From NCBI RefSeq assembly GCF_026627445.1, contig NZ_JAPNLJ010000004.1, positions 248,001 through 312,000 on the forward strand: DNA of 64,000 nucleotides. Reading direction: 5' to 3'. The notes below the pieces were generated by a model. It ran no database searches, had not been told where the DNA came from, and saw only the letters and a program-made list of their open reading frames with translations. Position numbers and translations under genes: made by a program. This document shows positions 43,989 through 54,991 of this stretch, piece by piece. Source of the stretch: Streptomyces sp. H27-H1. GTDB taxonomy: Bacteria > Actinomycetota > Actinomycetes > Streptomycetales > Streptomycetaceae. Numbering within the stretch: the stretch's first letter is position 1; the number at the start of each line of letters is the position of its first letter.

Positions 43989-46043
43989 ATGGTTCAGGAC
44001 GTGACCACGGAGCCCGACCCGCGGAAGTCCGGCCCCAGTGCCGAACACGCTTCGCGCGAGGTGCTCGTATCCATCGGCGCGCTCCTGTTGGGGCTGCTCA
44101 TCGCCGCGCTCGACCAGACGATCGTGTCGACGGCCCTGCCGACGATCGTCAGCGAACTCGGTGGGATGGCGCACCTGTCCTGGGTGGTCACCGCCTACAT
44201 GCTCGCCTCCACGGCCGCCACACCGCTGTGGGGGAAGCTCGGGGACCAGTACGGGCGCAAGAAGCTCTTCCAGTACGCCATCGTGCTCTTCCTGATCGGC
44301 TCCGCCCTGTGCGGCCTCGCGCAGAACATGCCGCAGCTCATCGGCTTCCGCGCGCTGCAAGGTCTCGGCGGCGGCGGCCTGATGGTGCTGTCGATGGCGA
44401 TCGTCGGCGATATCGTCCCGCCGCGCGAACGCGGCAAGTACCAGGGCCTCTTCGGAGCGGTCTTCGGAGCGACCAGTGTGCTGGGCCCGCTGCTGGGCGG
44501 ACTGTTCGTGGACCACCTGTCGTGGCGCTGGGTCTTCTACATCAACCTCCCCATCGGTCTCGTCGCACTCGTCGTCATCGCCGCGAGCCTGCACATCCCG
44601 GTGCGTTCCGAGAAGCACACCATCGACTACCTCGGCACCTTCCTCATCGCCTCCGTCGCGACCTGCCTGGTGCTCGTGGCCTCCCTCGGCGGGACCTGGG
44701 GCTGGAGCTCCCCGGAGATCATCGGGCTCGCCGTGCTGGGCGCCGTGCTGCTGGTCGGCTTCATCCTCATCGAGCGGCGGGCGGCGGAGCCCGTGCTCCC
44801 GCTCAAGCTGTTCCGGGTCAGGACCTTCACCCTCTGCTCGCTGATCAGCTTCGTCGTGGGCTTCGCGATGTTCGGCGCGATGGTCTACCTGCCGACCTTC
44901 CTGCAGGTGGTCCAGGGCGTCTCGCCGACCATGTCGGGCGTCCACATGCTGCCGATGGTGCTCGGCATGCTGATCACCTCCACCGGCTCCGGCCAGATCG
45001 TCAGCCGCACCGGGCGCTGGAAGGTCTTCCCGATCGCGGGCACGGCCGTGACCGCCATCGGGCTGCTGCTCCTGCACCAGCTGGAGCGCGCCAGCTCGAC
45101 CTGGGAGATGAGCGTCTACTTCTTCGTCTTCGGCGCCGGCCTCGGACTGGTCATGCAGGTGCTGGTCCTGGTGGTGCAGAACTCGGTCGGCTACGCCGAT
45201 CTCGGTGTCGCCACCTCCGGTGCCACCTTCTTCCGCTCCATCGGCGCCTCCTTCGGCGTCGCCATCTTCGGCACGATCTTCACCAACCGGCTCGACGACA
45301 AACTGGCCGCCGCGCTGACGGGCGTCCCACTGCCCCCGGGCGTGGACGCGGGACGGCTGGAGGCCGACCCGCGCGCCATCGGGGCCCTGCCCGCCGAGCT
45401 GCGCCCGCGGGTGCTCGACGCCTACTCCACCGCCATCACCGACGTGTTCCTCTACGCCGCGCCCGTGGTGCTGGTGGCCTTCGTCGTGGCCTGGTTCCTC
45501 AAGGAGGACAAGCTGCGCGGCTCGGTGACGGCGCCCGACGTCAGCGAGACCCTCGCCTCCAACCCCGTCCAGCGGTCCTCCCGTGAAGAGGTCGCCCGCG
45601 CGCTGACGGCACTCGGTACCCTCCAGGGCCGCAAGCACGTCTACGAGAAGATCACCGCGAAGGCCGGCTACGACCTGCTGCCCGCCGCCAGCTGGATGCT
45701 GCTGCGGATCAACAAGTACGGCTCCGTCGAACCGGCGGCGCTCGCCGAGGGGACCATCGTGCCGCTGAAGGCCGTCACGGACGCGGCCTGCCAGATCGAA
45801 GGTCGCGGGCTCGCCGTCCGCGACGGGCTGGCCCTGGTCCTGACGGAGAAGGGCCGGGAGAGCGCGCTGAAGCTGTCCGCAGCGCGGGAGGACTCGCTCG
45901 CCGAACTGCTCGGCGACTGGTGGGGCCCGGACAGGCCGACCGACCTGTCCGAGCTGGTCGCGGAGATCAACGAGGAGCTCTGCGGATCCGACTCGGAGGA
46001 GCCGTACGAGGCCCTGCCGCGCCGGGACCACTCCGCCAGGTGA
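43989..46043 (+). CDS. MFS drug efflux transporter (DHA2) with a C-terminal winged-helix-like domain
   Basis: This 684-residue protein has about 14 transmembrane helices in residues 20-520, with motif D1 [19 protein letters not shown] and motif [12 protein letters not shown]. About 150 cytoplasmic residues follow that look like a MarR-type winged helix ([57 protein letters not shown]). ATG 43989 is preferred because GAGGAGGAG precedes it; an upstream ATG at 43956 is weaker. The tail may sense substrate or contact DNA. Confidence 0.9.
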   Translation: MVQDVTTEPDPRKSGPSAEHASREVLVSIGALLLGLLIAALDQTIVSTALPTIVSELGGMAHLSWVVTAYMLASTAATPLWGKLGDQYGRKKLFQYAIVLFLIGSALCGLAQNMPQLIGFRALQGLGGGGLMVLSMAIVGDIVPPRERGKYQGLFGAVFGATSVLGPLLGGLFVDHLSWRWVFYINLPIGLVALVVIAASLHIPVRSEKHTIDYLGTFLIASVATCLVLVASLGGTWGWSSPEIIGLAVLGAVLLVGFILIERRAAEPVLPLKLFRVRTFTLCSLISFVVGFAMFGAMVYLPTFLQVVQGVSPTMSGVHMLPMVLGMLITSTGSGQIVSRTGRWKVFPIAGTAVTAIGLLLLHQLERASSTWEMSVYFFVFGAGLGLVMQVLVLVVQNSVGYADLGVATSGATFFRSIGASFGVAIFGTIFTNRLDDKLAAALTGVPLPPGVDAGRLEADPRAIGALPAELRPRVLDAYSTAITDVFLYAAPVVLVAFVVAWFLKEDKLRGSVTAPDVSETLASNPVQRSSREEVARALTALGTLQGRKHVYEKITAKAGYDLLPAASWMLLRINKYGSVEPAALAEGTIVPLKAVTDAACQIEGRGLAVRDGLALVLTEKGRESALKLSAAREDSLAELLGDWWGPDRPTDLSELVAEINEELCGSDSEEPYEALPRRDHSAR

Positions 46044-46098
46044 CCACCCCGGCCCAGGGCCCGGGGGTCCCAGGGCCCGGGCGTCCCAGGCCCGGGGG

Positions 46099-46701
46099 TC
46101 AGACCAGGCGCTTCTCGAACCAGTGCTCGGCGTAGGGACCGGCGCTGTACGCGGGTATCTCCCCGTACCCGTGGCGCGCGTACAACGCCCTGGCCTCAAC
46201 CAGGTCGGACCGGGTATCCAGCCGGACCCGCTCCGCGCCAAGCGCCCGGCCCGCCTCCTCCAGGGCCCGGAGCAGGGCCGCCCCGCCGCCCGTACCTCGG
46301 GCGCGCGGGTCCACGTACACCCGGGTGAGTTCGGCGGTCACGGGGTCCAGGAGGCGTATCCCTCCGCACGAGAGGGGCCGGCCGTCGAGTCTGCCGACCA
46401 CGAACCGGCCCGTCGGCGCCGTGAGCTCGTCGTCCGGGAAGTCCAGGAGGCCCTGGTCGATCTCGGCCTCGGTGACGGACCGCCGCCAGTACCGGCCGGC
46501 GACCTCCGCGTAGTACGCGCGGCGCAGCAGCGTGGCGTCCGGGTTGGTGAAGGGCTCCGCGGTGACCTGCCATGTACGGGCAGAGGCCGAGGTCGCAGCC
46601 GAGGCCGGCGTAATGGTCGGCGTAGCGGCCGACGTAGCGGCCGACGTAGCGGTCGTGTCGGTGGTCGGGGCAGTGGCGGTGGGGTTCTCTCTGCTGGTCA
46701 T
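46099..46701 (-). CDS. GNAT family N-acetyltransferase
   Basis: This 200-residue protein starts with a low-complexity Thr/Ala/Ser segment (about residues 1-45). The GNAT fold follows, with AELTRVYVDPRARGTGGGAALLRALEEAGRALG as the acetyl-CoA-binding motif A and the ending ALYARHGYGEIPAYSAGPYAEHWFEKRLV. Such proteins acetylate small amines, antibiotics or proteins. The Thr/Ala leader is encoded by imperfect tandem repeats of about 12 bp and may not be translated in full. Confidence 0.88.
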   Translation of the reverse strand: MTSRENPTATAPTTDTTATSAATSAATPTITPASAATSASARTWQVTAEPFTNPDATLLRRAYYAEVAGRYWRRSVTEAEIDQGLLDFPDDELTAPTGRFVVGRLDGRPLSCGGIRLLDPVTAELTRVYVDPRARGTGGGAALLRALEEAGRALGAERVRLDTRSDLVEARALYARHGYGEIPAYSAGPYAEHWFEKRLV

Positions 46702-46806
46702 GACGTCATTGTGGAGCCGTGCCCAGCCGCCCCGCGTTGGAATATCCACAGGCCCGGGCCGATGATAGGAAAAAGGGCAAACCGTACACATGGAGGGCGT
46801 GACGTC

Positions 46807-47202
46807 ATGTCGGAGCATCCAGACTGTGCCCTGATCCGCCGCGGCTACGAGGCCTTCGGCCGGGGCGACATGGAGAAGCTGAGCACGATGATGACGGCCG
46901 ACGTCATCCAGCACATGCCCGGGAGCGGGCCCCTCTCAGGGCACCACAAGGGCCGGGAAGCCGTCTTCGACCTCTACCGCCGCCTCGGTGAGGAGTCCAA
47001 CGGCACATTCCAGGTGCATCTGGACAAGCTGCTTGCCGACGGCCGCGGCCACGTCATGAGTTTCCACACAGCGCGCGCCGACCGCGGCGACCGCGGGATC
47101 GAGATCCACGAGGGCATCTTCTTCACGATCGTCGCCGGAAAGATCAGCGACCTCGACGTCTGCACCGAGGACATCGACGAAAGCGACGCCTTCTGGGCCT
47201 GA
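46807..47202 (+). CDS. SnoaL/NTF2-like protein
   Basis: This 131-residue alpha+beta cone-fold protein of the SnoaL-like group has IRRGYEAFGRGDMEKLSTMMTADVIQHMPG followed by GREAVFDLYRRLGEES and the ending FFTIVAGKISDLDVCTEDI. Members include polyketide cyclases, isomerases and many uncharacterised pocket proteins. ATG 46807 is preceded by GGAGGG at about 9 nt. No biosynthetic genes are near, so a role cannot be assigned. Confidence 0.88.
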   Translation: MSEHPDCALIRRGYEAFGRGDMEKLSTMMTADVIQHMPGSGPLSGHHKGREAVFDLYRRLGEESNGTFQVHLDKLLADGRGHVMSFHTARADRGDRGIEIHEGIFFTIVAGKISDLDVCTEDIDESDAFWA

Positions 47203-47230
47203 CGCCTGACGCCTGACGGCTGGTGACGGT

Positions 47231-47306
47231 CGAAGGAGAAGCAGAGCGGAGAAGAAGGAAGAGAAAAAGAGCGAAGAAAAGAGGCCCGGAGCCGCAGCTC
47301 CGGGCC
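47231..47306 (-). terminator. Terminator between SnoaL-like and ABM genes with a long purine/pyrimidine tract
   Basis: The hairpin GGCCCGGAGC-CGCA-GCTCCGGGCC (47283-47306) is followed on the minus strand by a pyrimidine-rich tail of about 50 bp (TCTTTTCTTCGCTCTTTTTC onward). It terminates the ABM gene and may act in both directions. Confidence 0.8.
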
Positions 47307-47316
47307 CCTCCGCCGC

Positions 47317-47685
47317 TCAGACCTGCTTCGGCGCCGCCTGCTGCACGACCTCGAACGACCACACCGACGAGCCCGTGGCAGCCGGCTTCGGCCGCCCCGC
47401 ACCGCCTTCGCCGCCCCCCGGGCCGCCAGGGGCACCCGCTCCGCCCGCTGCGCCACCCTGGTGGGCCGCCTTCATGGGCCCCTCCATCCACGCCTGGAAG
47501 TCCTGCTCGGAACGCCACCGCGTGTACACGAGATACTGGTCCGTGCCCTCGACGGGCCGCAGCAGTTCGAACCATTCGAAGCCGTCCGAGCTCTCCACGG
47601 AGCCGGCCCGGGAGGCGAACCGCTGCTCCAGAACCTCGCGCTGTTCGTCCGGGACGGTGAGGGCGTTGATCTTCACGATGCTCAT
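47317..47685 (-). CDS. Antibiotic biosynthesis monooxygenase (ABM) domain protein
   Basis: This 122-residue protein has an ABM-type ferredoxin-like fold in residues 1-75 (SIVKINALTVPDEQREVLEQ, then FEWFELLRPVEGTDQYLVYTRWRSEQDFQAW). It then has a Gly/Ala/Pro-rich loop (about 75-100) and the ending SSVWSFEVVQ. The fold serves heme-degrading IsdG-like enzymes and small oxygenases. The Gly-rich insertion before the final strand is unusual. ATG 47685 is preferred over 47694 because AGGA lies at the right distance. Confidence 0.85.
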   Translation of the reverse strand: MSIVKINALTVPDEQREVLEQRFASRAGSVESSDGFEWFELLRPVEGTDQYLVYTRWRSEQDFQAWMEGPMKAAHQGGAAGGAGAPGGPGGGEGGAGRPKPAATGSSVWSFEVVQQAAPKQV

Positions 47686-47819
47686 GCCCGCCATCCTAGG
47701 TATCGCGCGGGGGATATCGTCGTCCGGGTAAATGAAGCACGCGGTATGGAACGTGGTACGAAACGCGGCAGCCAGGCGAAGTCAGGGTTGCAGTCAACAG
47801 GGCGGGAGGCCGGCGAGGC

Positions 47820-49850
47820 GTGGCTAACGCGGCGGAGCACAGTGGTGCGAACGGACATGCCGGGGTCATAGGCGGTAGCGGCGGTGGCCGGCTGGAGGCG
47901 GCACGCCTCATGCTGTGGGCGCTGGCAGGGCTGCTGGCGGTCAGGCAGGTTACGGTCGTGCTGCGCGTGCCACCCGGCGAGTGGCTCAGCGGCTTCCACC
48001 TCCCGGGCAGCCTGCCGGGCTCGCTCTACACCAACGGCCAGTTCACCGGGACCCCCTTCGCGGGGCTGGTCCTCAAGCCGCTCCTCGGCCTCGCCGCGCC
48101 CTCCCTGGAGGTGGCCTGGACCTGCGTGACCCTGCTGGTCGTCGCCGCCATCGGGCTGGTGGCCGCGCGCGGCCTGCCCGACCCCGTGCCGCGGCGCACC
48201 GCGCTGCTCGCCGCCCCCGTGCTGGTCGCGCTGATGATGGTCTCGCTGCCCGTCCGCGAGGCCGCCCTGCCCGGCCAGACCGCCGTACTGCCGGTGCTGC
48301 TGGTGCTGCTGGCCGTGTTCCGGGTCCCGGGCGAACGCCCCTCCGGGTTCCTGATCGGCCTCGCCGCGGCCCTCCAGCCCGCGCTGCTGCTCTTCGCCCC
48401 GCTGCTGTGGCTGTCCGGACGCCGGGCCACCGCCCGCTCCGCCGCCCTCACCTTCGCCGGTGCCACCGCCCTGTCCTGGGCGGCCCTGCCCAGCGACTCG
48501 TGGACGTACTGGGTCCAGCACCTGGCCGGCACCGGCCTCGGCGGCGCACCCGACGGCCTCGCCAACCAGTCCGTGCACGGCGCGCTGCTGCGCCTGGGCG
48601 TCTCCGGCCCCGGCGAGGTCCTGCTCTACGCCGCCCTCGCGGCCCCGATCGTCTGGATCGGCCTGCGCCGCGCCGTCCGCTACGCCCGTGACGGACAGGT
48701 GCTGCTCGCCGTCGCGATCACCGGCTGCGTGGCCGTAGCCGTGTCCCCGACCGGCTGGCGCCACCAGCTGCTGTGGGTGCTGCTCGCGGTCGCCGGCAAG
48801 GTCGGCAAGAGGGCCGCGGACCGGCCGGTGTGGCCGGTCGCCGTGGTGCTGGCCATGACCCTGCCGAGCGCCGTGCTGCTGCCCAACCTGGTCGCACTGG
48901 CCCCCGTACGGGACAACGTGCTGCTGCTCGCGGCCCTCGCGGCGGCCTGCGCAGTGCCGTTCCTGCCGCGTTCCTCCCCGTACTGGCGCGAGCCGGTCCC
49001 CACCGCCTACGGGCGGCCCGCGCCCGCGCGCTGGGCCCGGGTACCGCTGCTGCCGTTCTGGCGGCGGGTGCTGTCGCGCCCGAACCTGTTGCTGGAACTG
49101 CTGCTGATACGGGTCGGGTACTCGCTGTACTCGCACATCCGGGCCGCCGCGCCCACCAGCCGCACCCTCGCGGAGGGCAACGGCAGCCAGATCCACGGGA
49201 TCGAGAAGGCGCTCGGCATCGACATCGAGCACGCCGTGAACCACGCCGTCGTGAACGTGCCCTGGCTGGAGGCGTTCTTCAACTTTTACTACACCTCCTT
49301 CCACTTCGTGGTCCCGCTGGCGATCCTGGCCGTCCTGTACTGGCGCAGCCCCAAGGACTACCGCTGGGCCCGCGCCTCCCTGGGCCTGGCCACGGTCCTC
49401 GCGCTCATAGGTTTCTGGCTCTACCCGCTGGCGCCGCCGCGGCTGATGCCCGGCATGGGATTCATCGACACCGTGCACGGCGCGCAGGACCTGGCGAACC
49501 CGAGCTACGGGGCCATGACCGCGATCTCCAACCAGTACGCGGCGATGCCCTCGCTGCACTTCGGCTGGTCGCTGTGGTGCGGCATCGTGATCGTCACGCT
49601 CGCGCCGAAGGGCTGGCAGAAGCTGCTGGGCGCACTGCACCCGACGGTCACGGTGTGCGCGATCGTCGCCACCGCCAACCACTGGGTGCTCGACGCGGTC
49701 GGTGGTGCGCTCGTCGTCACGGCCGGCTTCGGGCTCGTCTACGTACTCTCGGGCCCCCGGGGCGCCGTGCAGGCGACCGGGGCCGCCGTGCCTCGGCCCA
49801 GGCGGCCCGAGCGGATCTCGGCGGGGCCCGCGGAGCGGACGAGCGCCTGA
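47820..49850 (+). CDS. Glycosyltransferase 87 - PAP2 phosphatase fusion membrane protein
   Basis: This 676-residue integral membrane protein starts at a GTG. Residues about 25-390 form a GT87-like multi-helix glycosyltransferase (polyprenyl-phosphate mannose-dependent type). Residues about 430-650 form a PAP2 domain with SYGAMTAISNQYAAMPSLHFGWSLW (SxxxH motif) and VATANHWVLDAVGG. This resembles actinobacterial inositolphosphotransferase/PAP2 proteins joined to a mannosyltransferase half. A role in lipoglycan or phosphoinositide-mannoside assembly is an inference. Confidence 0.88.
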   Translation: MANAAEHSGANGHAGVIGGSGGGRLEAARLMLWALAGLLAVRQVTVVLRVPPGEWLSGFHLPGSLPGSLYTNGQFTGTPFAGLVLKPLLGLAAPSLEVAWTCVTLLVVAAIGLVAARGLPDPVPRRTALLAAPVLVALMMVSLPVREAALPGQTAVLPVLLVLLAVFRVPGERPSGFLIGLAAALQPALLLFAPLLWLSGRRATARSAALTFAGATALSWAALPSDSWTYWVQHLAGTGLGGAPDGLANQSVHGALLRLGVSGPGEVLLYAALAAPIVWIGLRRAVRYARDGQVLLAVAITGCVAVAVSPTGWRHQLLWVLLAVAGKVGKRAADRPVWPVAVVLAMTLPSAVLLPNLVALAPVRDNVLLLAALAAACAVPFLPRSSPYWREPVPTAYGRPAPARWARVPLLPFWRRVLSRPNLLLELLLIRVGYSLYSHIRAAAPTSRTLAEGNGSQIHGIEKALGIDIEHAVNHAVVNVPWLEAFFNFYYTSFHFVVPLAILAVLYWRSPKDYRWARASLGLATVLALIGFWLYPLAPPRLMPGMGFIDTVHGAQDLANPSYGAMTAISNQYAAMPSLHFGWSLWCGIVIVTLAPKGWQKLLGALHPTVTVCAIVATANHWVLDAVGGALVVTAGFGLVYVLSGPRGAVQATGAAVPRPRRPERISAGPAERTSA

Positions 49851-49870
49851 GGGCTTGCAGCCCTCGGCTG

Positions 49871-49921
49871 CGCGAAGGGGTGCCGGGGCGGTGTAGCAGC
49901 CCGCCCCGGCACCCCTTCGCG
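49871..49921. terminator. Strong bidirectional terminator after the GT87-PAP2 gene
   Basis: A perfect 21-bp inverted repeat (49871-49891 and 49901-49921) with a nine-base loop lies between convergent genes. Confidence 0.9.
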
Positions 49922-50088
49922 ATGGATCGCCGCGTTCTGTCAGGATCCGCCCGTGGGGCGGCTTGCGCCACTCGGGTGAGGCCGGGGCCCTTGGCGTGGC
50001 CCGGCTCGGCACCCCCCTGGTTCCTGGCGGGACTGGCCGTGTGCCGGGTGCGGGTTCGTTGTGGCCGGTCGCGCGGTTCCTCGCGCGC

Positions 50089-50469
50089 CTAGTCGGTCGG
50101 CGCGCAGTTTCTCGCGTTTCCAGTGGGGACGAGGTTGGCGACTACGAGGGCTATGGCCGCTCGGGCCGTGTCCGCTTCGCCCAGGACGGTGGTCTGGCGG
50201 GGGCCGCGTACGCGGAAGCGGCCATCCGGCAGGGGCTCCACGGCCGGTGCGGTCACGGCGAAGGGATGCCCGTCGGAGGCGCTGAACCACAGGGTGAAGT
50301 GGCTGGTGTACGGGTACAGCCGGCGCAGTTCCGGTTCCTGGCGGGCGGCCTCGATGAGGGCTAGGACGCCTTGGCTCATGGGCTCGGATCCGCCGCCGAG
50401 ATCGACCATCCGCTGCCACGTGGTGGGCAGCCGCTGCCAGCGTCTCGCGCTGGGGTCCTCAAGGTTCAT
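50089..50469 (-). CDS. DUF6193-like protein
   Basis: This 126-residue protein contains ALIEAARQEPELRRLYPYTSHFTLWFSASDGHPF and FRVRGPRQTTVLGEADTARAAIALVVANLVP. The pattern matches small DUF6193 proteins sometimes found near natural-product clusters. Its function is unknown. The ribosome site is weak at ATG 50469. It is separated from the P450 by the P450 terminator. Confidence 0.7.
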   Translation of the reverse strand: MNLEDPSARRWQRLPTTWQRMVDLGGGSEPMSQGVLALIEAARQEPELRRLYPYTSHFTLWFSASDGHPFAVTAPAVEPLPDGRFRVRGPRQTTVLGEADTARAAIALVVANLVPTGNARNCAPTD

Positions 50470-50575
50470 CCGGGCAGTCTGGGGTCCGGCCTGCCGCCTA
50501 GGCAATGATCCGGAAGGCGGCGAGACGGTAACGACCGGCCGGTAACAACCAGGGGTCGGCAGGTGGGCCCGAGGG

Positions 50576-50614
50576 ACGGCAGGGGCCGGGCGTGGGAGGT
50601 GGGGCCCCTGCCGT
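50576..50614 (-). terminator. Terminator after the P450 gene
   Basis: Perfect 12-bp arms ACGGCAGGGGCC (50576-50587) and GGCCCCTGCCGT (50603-50614), directly downstream of the P450 stop on the minus strand. Confidence 0.8.
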
Positions 50615-50627
50615 CCTGGATAGCGGG

Positions 50628-51872
50628 TCAGCCGTGGCTGACCCGCAGCTCCTTGATTCCGTTCAGCCAGGCCGCGCGCAGCCGGCGCGGAGCCTCGCCG
50701 GCGAGGTGCAGGTCGGGCAGGGCGTCGGCGAGGGCGTTGAAGATGAGGTCGATCTCCATGATGGCCAGGGACTTGCCGAGGCAGAAGTGCGGGCCGCCGC
50801 CGCCGAAGCCCAGGTGCGGGTTCGGGTCGCGGGTGATGTCGAAGGCCTCGGGGTTCTCGAAGACCTCGGGGTCGTGGTTGGCGGAGGAGTAGAACATCCC
50901 CACCCGGTCGCCCGCCTTGATCTTCTGCCCGCCCAGTTCGGTGTCCTGGGTGGCGGTGCGCTGGAAGGACACCACGGGGGTGGCCCAGCGGACGATCTCC
51001 TCGGCCGCCGTCGAGGGCCTGGTCGCCTTGTAAAGTTCCCACTGCTCGGGGTGGGTGAGGAAGGCGTGCATGCCGTGGCTGATGGCGTTGCGGGTGGTCT
51101 CGTTGCCCGCGACCGCGAGCAGCAGTACGAAGAAGCCGAACTCGTCGGAGCCCAGGTTGCCCTGGCCCTCGGCCGCCACCAGCTGCGTGACGATGTCCTT
51201 GGCCGGACACTCCTTGCGGGCCGCCGACAGGTTCATCGCGTAACCGATGAGCTCCGCCGCGGCGTTGCCGCCGACCTCGGCGGTGATCGCGTATTCCGGG
51301 TCGTCGTACGCGATCATCTTGTTCGACCAGTCGAAGATCCGGGACCGGTCCTCCTGCGGTACGCCGATCAGCTCGGCGATGGCCTGCAGCGGGAGCTCGC
51401 ACGCCACTTGGGTCACGAAGTCGAAGCTGCCGTCGGCCGAGGTCCGGGCGGCCTCCGCGACGATCTTGCGGGCCCGGTCGCGCAGGGCGTCCTCCAGCCC
51501 GCGGATGGCCCGCGGGGTGAAGCCCCGCTGCACGATCTGGCGTACGCGGGTGTGTTCCGGCGGATCCATGTTCAACATGATCAGTCGCTGGGCATCTATG
51601 GCCTCGCGCTGGATGTGCTCGTTGAAGCGGATGATCGCCGTGTTCGTGGTGGAGGAGAACAACTCGGGGTGCGTGGAGATGTACTTGACGTCCGCGTGCC
51701 GGGTGACGGCCCAGTACCCCTCGTCGTCGAACCCCGTGATGCCCCGCTGCTGCGGGCACCACCACACGGGCGCGGTCTGCCGCAACTGCGCGAACTCGGG
51801 GTGGGGGACCCGGTCCTGGAGGACGTCGGGGTCCGTGGCGTCGAAGCCTTCGGGCAGCGCGGGGCAGGTCAT
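50628..51872 (-). CDS. Cytochrome P450, CYP125-like (steroid C26/C27 monooxygenase type)
   Basis: This 414-residue P450 has the I-helix oxygen-activation motif AVAGNETTRN, the K-helix ExxR in AAEEIVRWATPV, and the heme-ligand loop FGFGGGGPHFCLGK with Cys364. Long stretches read like mycobacterial CYP125 (MLNMDPPEHTRVRQIVQRGF, PLQAIAELIGVPQEDRSRIF, ADALPDLHLAGEAPRRLRAAWLNGIKEL). CYP125 oxidises the terminal side-chain carbon of cholesterol-type steroids. It diverges from a FadA5-like thiolase, as in M. tuberculosis, with a TnpB element now in between. Confidence 0.9.
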   Translation of the reverse strand: MTCPALPEGFDATDPDVLQDRVPHPEFAQLRQTAPVWWCPQQRGITGFDDEGYWAVTRHADVKYISTHPELFSSTTNTAIIRFNEHIQREAIDAQRLIMLNMDPPEHTRVRQIVQRGFTPRAIRGLEDALRDRARKIVAEAARTSADGSFDFVTQVACELPLQAIAELIGVPQEDRSRIFDWSNKMIAYDDPEYAITAEVGGNAAAELIGYAMNLSAARKECPAKDIVTQLVAAEGQGNLGSDEFGFFVLLLAVAGNETTRNAISHGMHAFLTHPEQWELYKATRPSTAAEEIVRWATPVVSFQRTATQDTELGGQKIKAGDRVGMFYSSANHDPEVFENPEAFDITRDPNPHLGFGGGGPHFCLGKSLAIMEIDLIFNALADALPDLHLAGEAPRRLRAAWLNGIKELRVSHG

Positions 51873-51899
51873 CGGGCGACTCCAAAGTCTGACGGCCCA

Positions 51900-53221
51900 T
51901 CAGAAGATGGCTTGAAGGTAGTAACGAGTTCTAGAAGTGACAAGGGGCCCCGCGCCAACTGTTGCGTGTGGAATCCGTTTGACGTGCTCCTCGGCATGAA
52001 ATCCGGGGGTTCCTGCCACGGCCGGGTGGCCGTCTGGGCGGCTTCCTGCTTCTTCACGCTGCGCCGGGACTGTCGTCCTGGTCTTACCCGCGCTCCGCGA
52101 GGCGTTTAGCCTGTCCGCCCGTCCGGCGGCCAGGGTGTTCTTCGCGGCGTTGTCGTCACGGTCGTGCACGGCCCCACATGCTGCGCATGTCCAGGTGCGG
52201 ACGTGGAGGGGTTTGGGGCCGTCCTTGACCCCGCAGGCCGAGCAGACCTGCGAGGTCGGTTCGAACCGGCCGATCTCCCGAAGTGCCGGCCGTGCTTGGC
52301 GGCCTTGTACTCCAGCATGTCCACGAACGCGGACCAGCCCGCGTCGTGGACGGACTTGGCCAGGCGGGTCCGTGCCAGTCCTGATACCGCGAGGTCTTCC
52401 ACGTACACCGCTTGGTTGTCGCGGATGATCCGTGTCGACGTCTTGTGATGCCAGTCCCTGCGCCGGTCGGCCACCCTGGCATGCTGCCGGGCCACCTTGA
52501 TCCGGGCCTTGGCCCGGTTCTTCGACCCCTTCACCTTCCGGGAAAGGTCCCTCTGCAGACGCTTGAGCTTCCGCTCCGCCCGCCGAAGAAAACGCGGCGA
52601 GCTGATGCGGGTGCCGTCGGAGAGGGCGGCGAAGACAGACAGTCCCAGATCGATACCGACCTCCGAGTTCAGCTCGGGCAGGAGCTCGGGGGCGGTGTCC
52701 ACGACGAAACTCGCGAAGTACCGGCCGGCCGAATCCTTGATCACGGTCAGGGAAGTAGGTGCGGCCGGCAGCGGCCTCGACCACGTCACCTTCAGATCCC
52801 CCACCTTGGCCACATACAGCCTGCCGTTCGCCCGGAGGGTGAAGGCATTGGTGTTCAAGCGGATGGACTGCCGGGTGTCCTTCTCCGACTTGAACCGTGG
52901 CGGCGCCACCTTCCGGCCCTTGCGCTTGCCTGTGGCTGAGTCGAAGAAGTTCTTGAACGCGGCATCCAGGTCCCGCAGTGACTGCTGAAGGACAACCGCC
53001 GACACCTCAGCGAGCCAAGAACGCTCTTCGGTCCGCTTGGCCTCAGTGATCCGCAGCCGCGACAGGTCGGCCGACTTCACGTACGGCAACCCCGCCGCCT
53101 GCGCTTCCCTCCGGTCGTGCAGACAGTCGTTCCACACCGCACGCGCACACCCGAACGCCTTCGCCGGCGCACGACACTGAGAGGCGTTCGGATACACGCG
53201 GTAGTTGTAGCGGAGCTGCAT
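51900..53221 (-). pseudogene. tnpB: Frameshifted TnpB of an IS200/IS605-type (IS1341-like) element
   Basis: The minus-strand frame from ATG 53221 encodes a TnpB with the N-terminal OrfB/HTH region, RuvC Asp191 (EVGIDLGLSVFAAL) and Glu275 (VYVEDLAVSGL). After HGRHFG near residue 315 the frame is lost. EIGRFEPTSQVCSACG (zinc finger) and the third RuvC Asp in VHDRDDNAAKNTLA continue in another frame, which runs to 51900. Restoring one base in the C run 52278-52280 rejoins them. No TnpA is present. The last residues before 51900 look like host sequence, so the element probably ends between 51935 and 52010. Confidence 0.85.
51920..51933 (-). promoter_or_regulatory. KstR-like operator box upstream of the P450 gene
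   Basis: On the minus strand TAGAACTCGTTACT matches 13 of 14 positions of the known KstR consensus TNNAACNNGTTNNA. It lies 48 bp upstream of the P450 start and inside the read-through tail of tnpB. Confidence 0.55.
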
Positions 53222-54742
<1,521 letters not shown>

Positions 54743-54873
54743 TAGCGGCCGCGACTGGGCCTCGGCTGTGGCTGTGGCCTTGGCTTCAGCCGCGAGTGTC
54801 GCGGATCCGGCAGTCGCGCATCCGGCGGCCGCGGTACCCGCCGCGCCGCCCTCGGACCCTGTGGGATGGGATC

Positions 54874-54924
54874 GCGAAGGCCCCGGTGGCCGGACCTGGG
54901 GAGGTCGGCCGCCGGGGCCTTCGC
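54874..54924. terminator. Terminator between the thiolase and transglycosylase-like genes
   Basis: Perfect outer arms GCGAAGGCCCCGG (54874-54886) and CCGGGGCCTTCGC (54912-54924), with further pairing inside, lie between convergent genes. Confidence 0.85.
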
Positions 54925-54991
54925 ATGCGCGCACCGAGCCCTGCGAGAGGGTGGCGGGCGCCTTCCTGCCTGTCTGCCGCCACTGGTCGGC

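Noticed and set aside
43857..46241. 794-residue minus-strand frame
   Set aside because: Shadow of the plus-strand MFS-winged-helix gene.
47682..50012. 776-residue minus-strand frame
   Set aside because: Shadow of the GT87-PAP2 gene; Gly/Gln/Arg-rich without domain character.
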